A stretch of 64,000 nucleotides of DNA, from positions 24,438-88,437 of the forward strand of contig JAHDWK010000004.1 in the NCBI GenBank assembly GCA_023382655.1, written 5' to 3'. Below the pieces are notes generated by a model. It saw only the letters and a program-made list of their open reading frames with translations, was not told where the DNA came from and made no database searches. How positions within the stretch are numbered: the stretch's first letter is position 1; each line of letters starts with the position of its first letter. This document shows, one piece after another, positions 1 through 8,692 of the stretch. The translations under genes and the position numbers were made by a program. This DNA is from Anaerolineae bacterium. GTDB lineage: Bacteria; Chloroflexota; Anaerolineae; Promineifilales; Promineifilaceae.

Positions 1-2230
1 TGTCATAAACGATGACGGCCGTGCGGTGTTGCAGCATCCACCCGGCCAAACCCTCATCCCGTTTCAAACCGCTGGGTATGGAGCGATGCGTGAGCTGTTT
101 GTCTTTGTTCAATGTGGCGCGGAAATCAAACTCGCCGGTTTCTTGATTCAGCAACAAAATGGCGCCGTCGTTGGCGCTGACCACTTCGTTCACCAGATCA
201 AGTGCCTTGGTTAAAACACGATCTTGATCCAGGCTGGCGGATAGTTCCGTGTTGATGCGCAGCAGCACTTTAACGCGATTGCTTTCTTCGTTTAATTCGT
301 GAGTGCGCGCCGCCACGCGTAAATCCAGTTCTTCATTGAATTGATGCAGTTCTTCAAACAATTTGGCATTTTGTAAGGCGCTGGCTACCTGCACACCAAA
401 TGTTGTCACCTGGGTCACATCCCGGTCGGTAAACCGGTGTGGGTTTTCAGTGTCGGCCAAAATGAGAACGCCGATCAGGCTGCCTTCCGCTTCCAGGGGA
501 ACGCCTAGTAGGGCCTGAATTTGTTCCGGGTGGGGCAGCCGAATTTCCATCTGGCTGTTTTGGGCGTTGTTGAGAAAGAGGCCAAGACCGGTGCGAACAA
601 CGTGGGCCACAAAAGTGCGGGGATCAGATAAGGGGACTGTCTGGTTCACAAACAGTTCTTCACCATGCCCTTTGGCGGCGCTGCTGGTGAAAGTATCGTT
701 GTCTAACTGCCAGATATAAGCGCCCTGCACATTGAAAATGCGCAGGCTCTCGGTGCAAATAAGCGAAAGGACGGCACGGCGGTCTAGAGTGTAGCTGAGC
801 GCCAGACTGACGTTACCCATCGCGCCATAGAATCGCTCACGCTCATAAGTGTCCTCAAAAATGAGGGCGGTGCCCAGGGCAGTGCTTGCCTGGTTTGCCA
901 GAGCGGCCAGCAAACGTAGATCACGGGGAGTAATTTCTTTGTGGCCGAATTTGATGAGATTGATAATGGCGTATGTTTCATCGTCCAGGATGAGTGGCAA
1001 AAGGGCGCAGTTGTAAGGCTGGTCGGGTGGCAGCCAGATGGGTTCCGCTAAAGGCGAGAGGGCTTCTGGGCCGATATGCAAGGCCAGGGGTTGTTTGTTG
1101 ATGAGGACGGTTTCCAGAAGGTCAAGATTAGCCACCGGTACGGCCGTGCCCGGTTCTTGCCGGGTGGTGGTGTGGCGGCGGGTATACTCTTTGAGTACCA
1201 CCAGTTTTTCCGTGGCGGCCTGCCATTCGTAGATGGTGTAGCCATCGGCATCTATGGCATTGAGCATATACTGACCCAACGAAGAGAGAATAGTGTCTGT
1301 TTCCAGGCTGCTGGAAAGGTCATTGCTGGCGGCAAGCAAAAGCTCAAATTCCTGGCTACGGTCCATTGTTTCCTGCACCAGGCGTGAGTTTTCAATGAGC
1401 GAGGCGGCAAATTGGGCATATAGCTCGATGGTTTGCAGCGCGGGGGTGTCGGGGCGACGGCCGTTGACGGGATTGTCTAATCCAACAAGACCGATTAGTT
1501 TTTGTTGACGGCCGTACAAAGGCACACACAACACATCTTTGGGCTGCCAGGCGGTACTGTCTGCACTTTGACGGGTGGTAGTCTGGAGGTGTTGCTGTGA
1601 CCATTGGCTTTCGGCGGGTACAAAATAGCATTGTCCCTGGCGGTATTTCTGCATGTCGGTATTGGTGAACAGAGCTAACCAGGCTTGCGCCGGAATCAGG
1701 TTTTTTTCGAGTTTCGCTTTTTCGGCAGGGGAAATGCCGGCGGTGATCAGATGAGTGGGTTGGAAAGCGTCGTCACGCAGGGTAATGACCACACGTTGCC
1801 AGCCGCTGGCGTATAACCCATCGGCCAATAATTGCAGTTGTTTCTCGAAATCTGTTTCCTGGCTAATTTGAGTTAGGGCCAGTAGGGGGTCAATGGGGAG
1901 GGGTTCTGTGGTGGGGGGGCGGAGAACAATTTGCAGGAGACGGCCGTCCACTCCATCCTGCCAGCGGGATTGGGCGTCTACAATACGGCCGTTGCGGGTA
2001 TGCAACAACGTGGCTCCGGGCCGATTTTGCAATTCAGACCAATTATCGTCTGAGGCTAAGACCTGGTTGACCTCATGCAACAAATCAACGTGATGACTTA
2101 CACCTAGTAAAGATGATGCTGCCTGGTTATGATATACTACCTGCCCTGCCGGGTCAACCAGAAGAATCCCCTCACTCAGGTCATCAAATACGTTCCAGGT
2201 AATAGCCGAGGTTAATTCCTTTTCCATCAT
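1..2230 (-). CDS. Multi-GAF sensor protein, C-terminus beyond window edge
   Basis: The reading frame is open from a tandem ATG-ATG near 2230 to the window edge, about 743 codons, so the C-terminal part (perhaps a kinase or output domain) is missing. I translated it by hand. The first 110 residues look PAS-like (phrase EGILLVDPAGQVVYHNQAA). At least three GAF-like segments follow, recognisable from repeated phrases such as LIGLVGLDNPVNGR, LLPLILDDETYAIINL and LLGVPLEAEGSLIGVLIL. A charged helical linker near residue 640 leads into a further GAF-like segment beginning SASLDQDRVL. GAF arrays bind small ligands or sense redox state in cytoplasmic signalling proteins. The gene lies 84 bp downstream of a response regulator on the same strand, so the two probably form one signalling unit. 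The output type is unknown. Confidence 0.8.
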   Translation of the reverse strand, partial: MMEKELTSAITWNVFDDLSEGILLVDPAGQVVYHNQAASSLLGVSHHVDLLHEVNQVLASDDNWSELQNRPGATLLHTRNGRIVDAQSRWQDGVDGRLLQIVLRPPTTEPLPIDPLLALTQISQETDFEKQLQLLADGLYASGWQRVVITLRDDAFQPTHLITAGISPAEKAKLEKNLIPAQAWLALFTNTDMQKYRQGQCYFVPAESQWSQQHLQTTTRQSADSTAWQPKDVLCVPLYGRQQKLIGLVGLDNPVNGRRPDTPALQTIELYAQFAASLIENSRLVQETMDRSQEFELLLAASNDLSSSLETDTILSSLGQYMLNAIDADGYTIYEWQAATEKLVVLKEYTRRHTTTRQEPGTAVPVANLDLLETVLINKQPLALHIGPEALSPLAEPIWLPPDQPYNCALLPLILDDETYAIINLIKFGHKEITPRDLRLLAALANQASTALGTALIFEDTYERERFYGAMGNVSLALSYTLDRRAVLSLICTESLRIFNVQGAYIWQLDNDTFTSSAAKGHGEELFVNQTVPLSDPRTFVAHVVRTGLGLFLNNAQNSQMEIRLPHPEQIQALLGVPLEAEGSLIGVLILADTENPHRFTDRDVTQVTTFGVQVASALQNAKLFEELHQFNEELDLRVAARTHELNEESNRVKVLLRINTELSASLDQDRVLTKALDLVNEVVSANDGAILLLNQETGEFDFRATLNKDKQLTHRSIPSGLKRDEGLAGWMLQHRTAVIVYD

Positions 2231-2313
2231 TCGTACCCCAAACCTCAGCCGTTACTTCTCTTGTTAATCAATTGCCCTTGATGATTTATCAATTGCCTCT
2301 GTCGTTTAATTAC

Positions 2314-3210
2314 CTAATTGCTCTTATCTTGTTTTTCTTTATCCAGGCGTCGTAGTTCGGCGGCTGTTTCCGTAATTTCCCGAATATCGGAGAAACGTTG
2401 TGTTTTGCTGGAAACAATACCGGCAGAGAGACGCATGATGGGCACCAGACGGCCGTCTGAGGTCATAATGCCCCCCTGCTCTCTGTCCATAAAGTTGTAA
2501 TGCGCCAAGATGCCGTCGTTAAACCGCTGGCGCAGCTTATCCACCATCTCTTGTACCCGGTTTGACATGGTAATCAGAACAAAGGTGTAGCTGCTGGCGT
2601 GGCCGATAAAATCATCCAGCGTCCCATACTCGTCCACAATTTCATTGAGGAACATGCCTGTGAAGCGCATGACCTCATCACGGGCCACAAAGCCATAGGC
2701 ATCATTAAACGGCTCGATGTAATCAATGCCAATTTGCACATAGGCCCAGTTATCCAACTTCATCAAACCACGCAGTTGTTCCTCAATGAGGCGACTGCTG
2801 GGCAGGCCGGTGATTGGGTCGGTCATGTTAAGCCGTTTGTGGACGTTGATGGCGGTGCGCACCCGCAGTTTCAACTCCTCAATGTCAAACGGCTTGGTGA
2901 TGTAATCATCCGCGCCCAATTCTAAACCGGCGATGCGGTCGCTGCGTTCGTCGCGCTGGGTCAGGAAAATGATGGGGATATGGCTGGTGCGGTTAGTGGT
3001 GCGCAGTTCTTTACACACGGCATACCCATCCATATCCGGCAGCATAATATCCAGAACGATGAGGTCGGGGAGTTTTTTGCGGCAAATGTCCAGGGCGTCA
3101 TGCCCACGCGCTGCCACTTCCACGTTATACCCCTGACCGGTAAAGAAGATGCGCAACATATTGGAAATGTCAAAGTCGTCTTCAACTATTAGAATACGGC
3201 CGTTGCTCAT
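2314..3210 (-). CDS. Response regulator: REC domain plus degenerate GGDEF-like domain
   Basis: The N-terminal receiver domain has the acidic pair EDD, the phospho-acceptor Asp54 in LIVLDIMLPD and the conserved TKPF lysine. After a short helical linker, residues from about 125 have the start of a diguanylate-cyclase fold (phrase DPITGLPSSRLIEEQL), but the catalytic GG(D/E)EF loop is replaced by GHASSYTF. The domain is therefore probably not a cyclase and may serve in dimerisation or nucleotide sensing. I prefer the ATG at 3210 over the one at 3228 because AAGGA lies about 8 bases upstream of it. The oxidoreductase gene ends 24 bases upstream, suggesting cotranscription. The stop codon lies in a TAATTAGG-type repeat stretch. 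Confidence 0.85.
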   Translation of the reverse strand: MSNGRILIVEDDFDISNMLRIFFTGQGYNVEVAARGHDALDICRKKLPDLIVLDIMLPDMDGYAVCKELRTTNRTSHIPIIFLTQRDERSDRIAGLELGADDYITKPFDIEELKLRVRTAINVHKRLNMTDPITGLPSSRLIEEQLRGLMKLDNWAYVQIGIDYIEPFNDAYGFVARDEVMRFTGMFLNEIVDEYGTLDDFIGHASSYTFVLITMSNRVQEMVDKLRQRFNDGILAHYNFMDREQGGIMTSDGRLVPIMRLSAGIVSSKTQRFSDIREITETAAELRRLDKEKQDKSN

Positions 3211-3234
3211 GAGCTTTTTCCTTGGCAAAACAAA

Positions 3235-4368
3235 CTACTGAATAAACAACTGATTTGTCTGCATATTGAGGGGCTTTATAGGTACAGGTTCATCAGATAG
3301 TTTACACGCTTTGACAAAAGCAATCTCTTCCTCGCTGACAGCTCGTTCAAAGCTTCTAAAGCCACCCAAAGTAAATCCGTGTCGCGTAGCGATTTTATCA
3401 ATTGTCGTAACTTGCGACAATGAAATATCTTTACCTAGCGTGTAAGACTCATAACGCTGGTCTAAGGTCAGCGCCATGGTTTCAGCCATACAAGCGTAAG
3501 CCATCTTCGGCGGAAAGCCAAAATTGAAGCCAAAATCTACGGCGCCAGGTACTTTTACCATACCCCCCTCAATCACCAATACATCGGGTCTTTGTTCGGC
3601 TACCTGCCGGGAAACATCACGCGGGCGGGCCACATCACACACAATGGCCCCGCGGCGCAGGTGATGTGGTTCGATAATGGCTTCAACCGCGCTGGTAACG
3701 GTGATAATAAAGTGAGCTTCCGTGAGTTGATTGATGTCATCAGTGATGGTCACCTGTGTCTCCCCGGCCACACGGGCGCGGTTGGCGACCTCGCTGAGTT
3801 TATCCATACGGCGGCCAATGAGCAGCAGGCTTTTTGTCTCACAGGCCAACACTTCCGCGCATACGGCTCCAATAGCTCCGGTTGCGCCCACAATAGCCAC
3901 GGTCGAATCGGGAAGGGGCACATCCATGATGACGGCCGCTCGCTGAATAGCATGTATGGCCTGGGCGATGGTGTAACTATCGCCTGTGGTCACCGGGATT
4001 TGCAGATGTCTGGCAATGGTGACGCCGCCATCGCCGACGACGGAAGTGAATGCGCCCAAGCCCAAAATACGCGCCCCCAGTTTTTCGGCCAGTCTGCCGG
4101 TCTGGATGATCTTTTTGTACACAACGCCAGGGGGCAAGGACATCATCCGCTTGGGCGTCAGGGGACAGGCCACAAACCAACCTTGTGCGGTACGGCCGTC
4201 AGCCACAGACCGCACCCCTTTTATTTCCGAAATGTAAACAGGCGGGAAAAACAGGGACAGGTAATCAATTAACCAGGCAGGGAGCTTTCCTAAAGTGGGA
4301 AATTTGCGGCTAACATCACGTTTCGGGTCAATGGGATGGATGATAAAGGCAAACGAATCGTGCATCAT
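3235..4368 (-). CDS. Long-chain acyl-ACP reductase (AAR)-like oxidoreductase
   Basis: This 377-residue protein resembles the cyanobacterial fatty acyl-ACP reductase, which makes fatty aldehydes with NADPH. Seen here: a family-like N-terminal segment LGLGAFTSVVGDGG followed by VTTGDSYT, a Rossmann motif GATGAIG (161-167), LLLIGRR, and near the C-terminus YACMAETMALTLD. In cyanobacterial AAR the equivalent stretch (ACFAEA) holds the catalytic Cys that forms the acyl thioester; Cys293 fits that place. Many relatives are loosely annotated as shikimate dehydrogenase-like. No aldehyde-deformylating oxygenase is nearby, so alkane synthesis is not supported. Neighbours on the same strand are a beta-helix (acyltransferase-type) protein and an alpha/beta hydrolase upstream, suggesting a lipid-modifying operon. 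Confidence 0.72.
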   Translation of the reverse strand: MMHDSFAFIIHPIDPKRDVSRKFPTLGKLPAWLIDYLSLFFPPVYISEIKGVRSVADGRTAQGWFVACPLTPKRMMSLPPGVVYKKIIQTGRLAEKLGARILGLGAFTSVVGDGGVTIARHLQIPVTTGDSYTIAQAIHAIQRAAVIMDVPLPDSTVAIVGATGAIGAVCAEVLACETKSLLLIGRRMDKLSEVANRARVAGETQVTITDDINQLTEAHFIITVTSAVEAIIEPHHLRRGAIVCDVARPRDVSRQVAEQRPDVLVIEGGMVKVPGAVDFGFNFGFPPKMAYACMAETMALTLDQRYESYTLGKDISLSQVTTIDKIATRHGFTLGGFRSFERAVSEEEIAFVKACKLSDEPVPIKPLNMQTNQLFIQ

Positions 4369-4465
4369 ATTCCTGAGTGTAATGGAGATAGTTCATGCTT
4401 CAATAGTAATTCTGTCCTTTAAGTGCCTATGGTGCGCTTTCGTTTACTACTGTCAACAGATGATC

Positions 4466-5743
4466 CTATGTGCCGTCTTCGCGTGGATACAAGCGGGGGT
4501 AGGGGTATTTTGTGTTATAGGGATGATGGTCACTGTCCTCGAACGTGACGTTTTTGGTGATGAATTGTTTGTTATCGTTGGCAATCAGCACCACATCTGA
4601 CTCAATGGTGCGGGCGGCATACACAACATGTCCAGAACTAATGCGGCAGTGATGGCCTACACAACCACCCAAAACCAGCAGATTTGCCGGTTCTAGCCTG
4701 CCTTTATGGGTTAACGTTTTAAGTGGGCCACCCAAAATATTAAAATCAGTAAAGGTGTTGCCGGCGCCAATGAAGCAATCCCGCCCCACCACACATAGCT
4801 GTAAACAGGTGTTTTGGGCGACGGAGGTATTCTCCATAAGCGTGGTCATAAACAGGGCTGCCCGGAAAGGCAAAAAACAGCCATCGCCAACAACGCTTAA
4901 TAAGATTTGGCAGCCTTGAGAAATAGTGACGTTGCTGCCAATAATACAGTTATCAAGGACTGCGCCAGCGCCGATGGTGACATTATCACCAATGGTCGTA
5001 AAGCCTTTGATCACGGCCGTAGGATCAATATTGCAGTTATGCCCCACCCGCACCACTTCGGAGTTAGACAAAAACTGCTTTTGTTCCAGCAGCGAATGGA
5101 GCATGATTTTGAGTTTGTATTTCCATTCAGTTGTCACCCGGTCTTCCACACTGGCGCCTCTGGTAAAAACGCCCAGCAAAATATCCGCCACAAAAATGTG
5201 CACCCAGTTTTCGACCAGTACAAACACCTTCCGCGGTAACTCATAAACCAGGTCGCCAAACTCGGTAGCCATATAGGGGGGAATGTGGTAATAGCCGCGT
5301 TCACGGGCTTCGGTGTCTACCACCAGTGGCTTGGCCTCTAAACTCTGGGAAAGCCCTTGTGGTAAATACCAGATGTCAGCCAATAACAGGTCATCTTGTT
5401 GGAAAAAGGAATGGGTCAACGGCCGTACATGGCGGGCAATTGCCGGATCGTTGGCTCTAAATGCTAACCGGACAGGGCGACGGCCGTCACGTGCCCGTAT
5501 CAGAAAATCATCAATCAACTCTTGATTAAAAAACAAATTATCTCGGTGCACAAAACATTCAATCTGTTCTGTCTCAAACTGACGGGCCAACTCCCAATTC
5601 GGATATTCCCGCTCCTCTGAAGTATAATGCACTAAAATATCTCGCTGCCACAACCACAAAGGCTTGTTCTGCACACGTAAATCACGAGCCGGCTCATTAA
5701 ACGGCTCAATATGACTGGTTTCTGTGAGTATAATTCGCCGCAT
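4466..5743 (-). CDS. Left-handed beta-helix (hexapeptide-repeat) protein, GlmU-like architecture
   Basis: About 425 residues from the ATG at 5743, which I prefer over the upstream start at 5770. The N-terminal 240 residues resemble the alternative GlmU-type nucleotidyltransferase half (begins MRRIILTET), but I see no clear GXG-Rx3-K pyrophosphorylase signature. Residues of about 245-400 contain hexapeptide repeats of the [LIV]G-x4 type (VRVGHNCNIDPTAVIKG, TIGDNVTIGAGAVLDN) that build a left-handed beta-helix, as in acyl- and acetyltransferases. It may acylate a sugar or a carrier-bound substrate. It lies between the alpha/beta hydrolase (45-base gap) and the AAR-like gene (97-base gap). The substrate is unknown. 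Confidence 0.7.
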   Translation of the reverse strand: MRRIILTETSHIEPFNEPARDLRVQNKPLWLWQRDILVHYTSEEREYPNWELARQFETEQIECFVHRDNLFFNQELIDDFLIRARDGRRPVRLAFRANDPAIARHVRPLTHSFFQQDDLLLADIWYLPQGLSQSLEAKPLVVDTEARERGYYHIPPYMATEFGDLVYELPRKVFVLVENWVHIFVADILLGVFTRGASVEDRVTTEWKYKLKIMLHSLLEQKQFLSNSEVVRVGHNCNIDPTAVIKGFTTIGDNVTIGAGAVLDNCIIGSNVTISQGCQILLSVVGDGCFLPFRAALFMTTLMENTSVAQNTCLQLCVVGRDCFIGAGNTFTDFNILGGPLKTLTHKGRLEPANLLVLGGCVGHHCRISSGHVVYAARTIESDVVLIANDNKQFITKNVTFEDSDHHPYNTKYPYPRLYPREDGT

Positions 5744-5788
5744 ATTGATGTAACTTACTGTAAGAAACAATCCATGATGAATGACTGA

Positions 5789-6595
5789 TTATGAATGGTG
5801 AGAGTTGTTCAAAAAATGGCTGACGGTTTCCAAAAATAATTCTGGCTCATCTGTCATGGGAAAATGTCGTGAGCGCTGTAGCATGGAAACCTCTGACGCG
5901 CGCACGTTAGCCTGAAGTAATTGGGCGTTAGAGGGGGATACAATGTTATCCTTGACGCCATAAATACCTAATGTCGGGATTTCCAACGCAATCAGCTTAC
6001 TTCTAAGGTCTGTATCACGCAAATCACCAATGCTGCGGAAAAACGACTCGATCGTCGTCCTTTGCACATCACGAAATATCATCCCCCGCACTTTCTTCGA
6101 ATCTTTCGCCAGTAACAGGCGCATGATTGAATGCAGCAAGATAGGATAGCGCCAGACCAGTTTGGCGACGGAACCATATCCCGCCAATTGGAGAAATGGG
6201 TTGAGGGAAGAGCCAATAATAGGCGACCCCACCACCGCTACCCGCTCCACACGGCCAGGATGTGTCAGAGACACTTGCAGCGCCACCGTGCCCCCCATCG
6301 AGTGACCGAAAATCGGCGCTTGCTGGATGCCCAGAGAATCCATAAATTGCCGTACCATCTCCGCGTAACTATCAATGTGAAAAACCGTATTTTGTGAACC
6401 AGATAATTTGGCCGAGTCCCCAAACCCCCAAAAATCAAGCGCATATACCCTAAACTTTCCCGTTTTTGCCAGCGCAATCATCATGTCACGCCAGACGTCC
6501 CACGAATTTATCCAACCATGCAAAAGGATAATAGGCTGGCCCCGTCCCAGTGATTCATAATGAAGGATTCCTTGCTCAGTAACAATCGAACTCAC
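5789..6595 (-). CDS. Alpha/beta-fold hydrolase
   Basis: A 268-residue single-domain alpha/beta hydrolase. It has the HG oxyanion motif (LLHGWINSWDVW), the nucleophile elbow GHSMGG near residue 98, the acid in GVKDNIVSP and the catalytic His in SRHFPMTDEP. There is no signal peptide, so it is probably cytoplasmic. The fold acts on esters, thioesters or epoxides; next to an acyl-ACP-reductase-like gene an acyl-thioesterase or esterase role is plausible but not shown. No ACGGCCGT octamer occurs in this gene, unlike most of the window. Confidence 0.85.
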   Translation of the reverse strand: MSSIVTEQGILHYESLGRGQPIILLHGWINSWDVWRDMMIALAKTGKFRVYALDFWGFGDSAKLSGSQNTVFHIDSYAEMVRQFMDSLGIQQAPIFGHSMGGTVALQVSLTHPGRVERVAVVGSPIIGSSLNPFLQLAGYGSVAKLVWRYPILLHSIMRLLLAKDSKKVRGMIFRDVQRTTIESFFRSIGDLRDTDLRSKLIALEIPTLGIYGVKDNIVSPSNAQLLQANVRASEVSMLQRSRHFPMTDEPELFLETVSHFLNNSHHS

Positions 6596-6871
6596 ATTGG
6601 CCTCAAATAGAAAGGAGCATCAACTTCTCGTATCTCTATTGTTCCTGACATCTTATTACCCGCAAAAGTCAATTGAATTGTAACAAAATTTCGGGCAGGG
6701 AGATAAATTTATCAGGATGGTAACATTGGCGAATTACGAATGAAGTGAAGAGAAGGTAAAGGAAGTGTAAATGGCGCGTAAACGCAGCAAAAACTTGGTG
6801 GCGTAGCAGGAATCGGTTGTATCAACCAGTTTTCATTGTGAAAACAAGGCTTCTGGGGGGTGGTTGTTGAT

Positions 6872-7411
6872 CTACGAACTATGTTGATCAAGCTGTTCCA
6901 GGATTGAATACAAGAGTTCAAGCAACACGTTCTTTACGCTCTCTTTATCTGTGGCTACACAAGGCAATATCTTCACTTCCTGGCGCAACCGCAAGATAAT
7001 GCGCAAATCCTCTGGCTCCCAGGCATCTTCCATGTCTTGTTTGTTGGCTGCTACCACATAAGGCGTAGATGCATAACTCTCAAAAGTTTCTAAAATGCGT
7101 TTGGCTTCGCGGAAAGTCTCCGGTTTTGTGCTGTCTACCATTACCACAAAGCCAAGCATACCTTGCGAGAGAATATCCCACATGAAATCAAAACGACGTT
7201 GGCCCGGAGTGCCAAACAAATATAGCACCAGGTCATCACCTACCGTGATGCGACCAAAATCCATAGCCACGGTGGTTGTTTCTTTAATTTGTTCGGCCGC
7301 ACTGGAAATCTTTCTTTCGGTAGAAACAACATCAATTTCGCTAACAGCACCAATGAATTCTGTCTTTCCTGCCGAAAAGGGGCCAGTGATTACCATTTTT
7401 ACAGCTTGCAT
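6872..7411 (-). CDS. MglA-like small Ras-superfamily GTPase
   Basis: A 179-residue small GTPase. The P-loop is GPFSAGKT (10-17), the G3 element is FGTPGQ (66-71) in place of DxxG, and G4 is NKQD (123-126). Those features match the bacterial MglA/Rab-like group that acts as a polarity or motility switch and is usually paired with a roadblock-domain GAP (MglB). No MglB is seen here. Instead the upstream gene is a DUF4388 protein, a partner often found beside such GTPases. The 109-base gap to that gene and shared strand suggest cotranscription. A 276-base untranslated stretch separates it from the downstream hydrolase. Confidence 0.85.
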   Translation of the reverse strand: MQAVKMVITGPFSAGKTEFIGAVSEIDVVSTERKISSAAEQIKETTTVAMDFGRITVGDDLVLYLFGTPGQRRFDFMWDILSQGMLGFVVMVDSTKPETFREAKRILETFESYASTPYVVAANKQDMEDAWEPEDLRIILRLRQEVKILPCVATDKESVKNVLLELLYSILEQLDQHSS

Positions 7412-7520
7412 AAATAACAGCCCTTATCTAAATAAAGTAGTCCGTAAAGCCACACCAACGTTTGCCAAGCACACCTTTTTCAGTGTCCTCAAAAAACAAA
7501 AGCGGACTTACTGTAGCGAG

Positions 7521-8363
7521 TTAGATACTCTTTATGCGATCAATTAACCTTTCGACAACAGAACGCTTCACATCTGGTGGTTGTTCTACTGCTTGGCGTT
7601 TAGGACGTTTAATTTGCTCCCCTGTTTCGGATAAGAGAGCCGGCTTAGGTCTGTCCACAAACTCAACCAATCCGGCCTGTAACATGCCGTAGACAATTCT
7701 GCGAATTTCGAACTCGCTCAGGTTATTTGCCTTGGCAATCTGCCGGATTGTATTTCGTGGATTAACAAAAGATACGACGCGCCACTCTTCTACCGTGAGG
7801 TTGATGTTGCGCAGGCGGGCGTCTGGCCGATCTGTGAATTGTAGGGAGACATCAAGGTCTGGTAATTCTTCTTGCAGCACTTCCCATTCTTTTAAGCGCC
7901 GACTGCCTTCCATGATGACGCTTTCGAGATCAATGGGAATGGTGATATGCCCTGGTGACGGAAGCTTGTTTGCTTCAAACCGGAAAATGCCTTCGGCCCA
8001 AGTAAATAGCCGATAGACAATATCCAAAACATTCTGCCGCACACTCTGGATAATATCGTTTTGGGTTACTCTTCCGGCCGTAATAAGCAGATGCCCCAAT
8101 TGCTTGTCACTTTTGCCTTCTGCATGGGCTTGTATGATTTGAGCTTGTTCGGCCGACAGCTTGCCACTGTGCTGCAATATCCTTGCCAGGTGGTTATTAT
8201 CATTCTCGCCCATGTAAGCGTAAATTAGCTTGCCTTCACGGAAGGACATATGAGCAGATTCACCACTGTGTTGAATCGTCAGGGTGCCTGTTTTTCGAGC
8301 AAGATTTATGAGATTTAATAACTGTGTTGTTGAGAAATCTCGCAGGTTGCCTTTTAGGGCCAT
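7521..8363 (-). CDS. DUF4388 (PatA N-terminal-like) protein
   Basis: The N-terminus (LRDFSTTQLLNLINLARKTG, then SGESAHMSFREGKLIYAYMG) is the DUF4388 domain known from PatA, FrzS-like and other polarity or gene-control proteins. It continues through GHLLITAGRVTQNDI and VLDIVYRLFTWAEGIFRFE, which is typical of two-lobed versions. The C-terminal third (WRVVSFVNPRNTIRQIAKANNLSEFEIRRIVYGMLQAGLVEFV) reads as a winged-helix-like module. The likely role is a cytoplasmic signalling scaffold working with the MglA-like GTPase encoded just downstream. The start is the ATG at 8363. Confidence 0.8.
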   Translation of the reverse strand: MALKGNLRDFSTTQLLNLINLARKTGTLTIQHSGESAHMSFREGKLIYAYMGENDNNHLARILQHSGKLSAEQAQIIQAHAEGKSDKQLGHLLITAGRVTQNDIIQSVRQNVLDIVYRLFTWAEGIFRFEANKLPSPGHITIPIDLESVIMEGSRRLKEWEVLQEELPDLDVSLQFTDRPDARLRNINLTVEEWRVVSFVNPRNTIRQIAKANNLSEFEIRRIVYGMLQAGLVEFVDRPKPALLSETGEQIKRPKRQAVEQPPDVKRSVVERLIDRIKSI

Positions 8364-8692
8364 AGTTTCTATTCCTGCATTCTTCTGGTTTGATCACAAT
8401 GCAACGGCCGTTTCTTTAATTGCACTTGTTGCATCTTGTTTTGTTAAGAACGTGGACGGGATTTTTTTGTTACTTGTCCCATTAACGAGGGCATTATACA
8501 TGGGGGTAAATAGCAAGTCAAACATACTTATGTCATATAAGTGCGCCTCAAATTGCTAATTTTATGTCTACAAAACCGGTTTGTATAGGTGAACAATTGA
8601 TTCCATGATGTTTGCCAATGGGTTTACATTCTGTCTCTTCCTGCCTAAAATACGCGCGCGGAGGATCAGGTTCGTGAGGAATAGGTGCAAGA
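8364..8692. promoter_or_regulatory. Divergent intergenic region between DUF4388 gene and kinase gene
   Basis: This 329-base gap must hold promoters for the leftward DUF4388/GTPase genes and the rightward kinase. It is A/T-rich in the middle and carries one ACGGCCGT octamer (8404-8411). I see no RNA gene, no clear terminator and no convincing sigma-70 boxes that I would place exactly. Confidence 0.4.

Noticed and set aside
3235..4368. Complete alkane biosynthesis pathway
   Set aside because: Only the reductase-like gene is present; no aldehyde-deformylating oxygenase is seen in the window.
6712..6921. Small open frame in the gap before the GTPase
   Set aside because: Poor composition, no ribosome site and overlap with the GTPase end; I treat the gap as untranslated.
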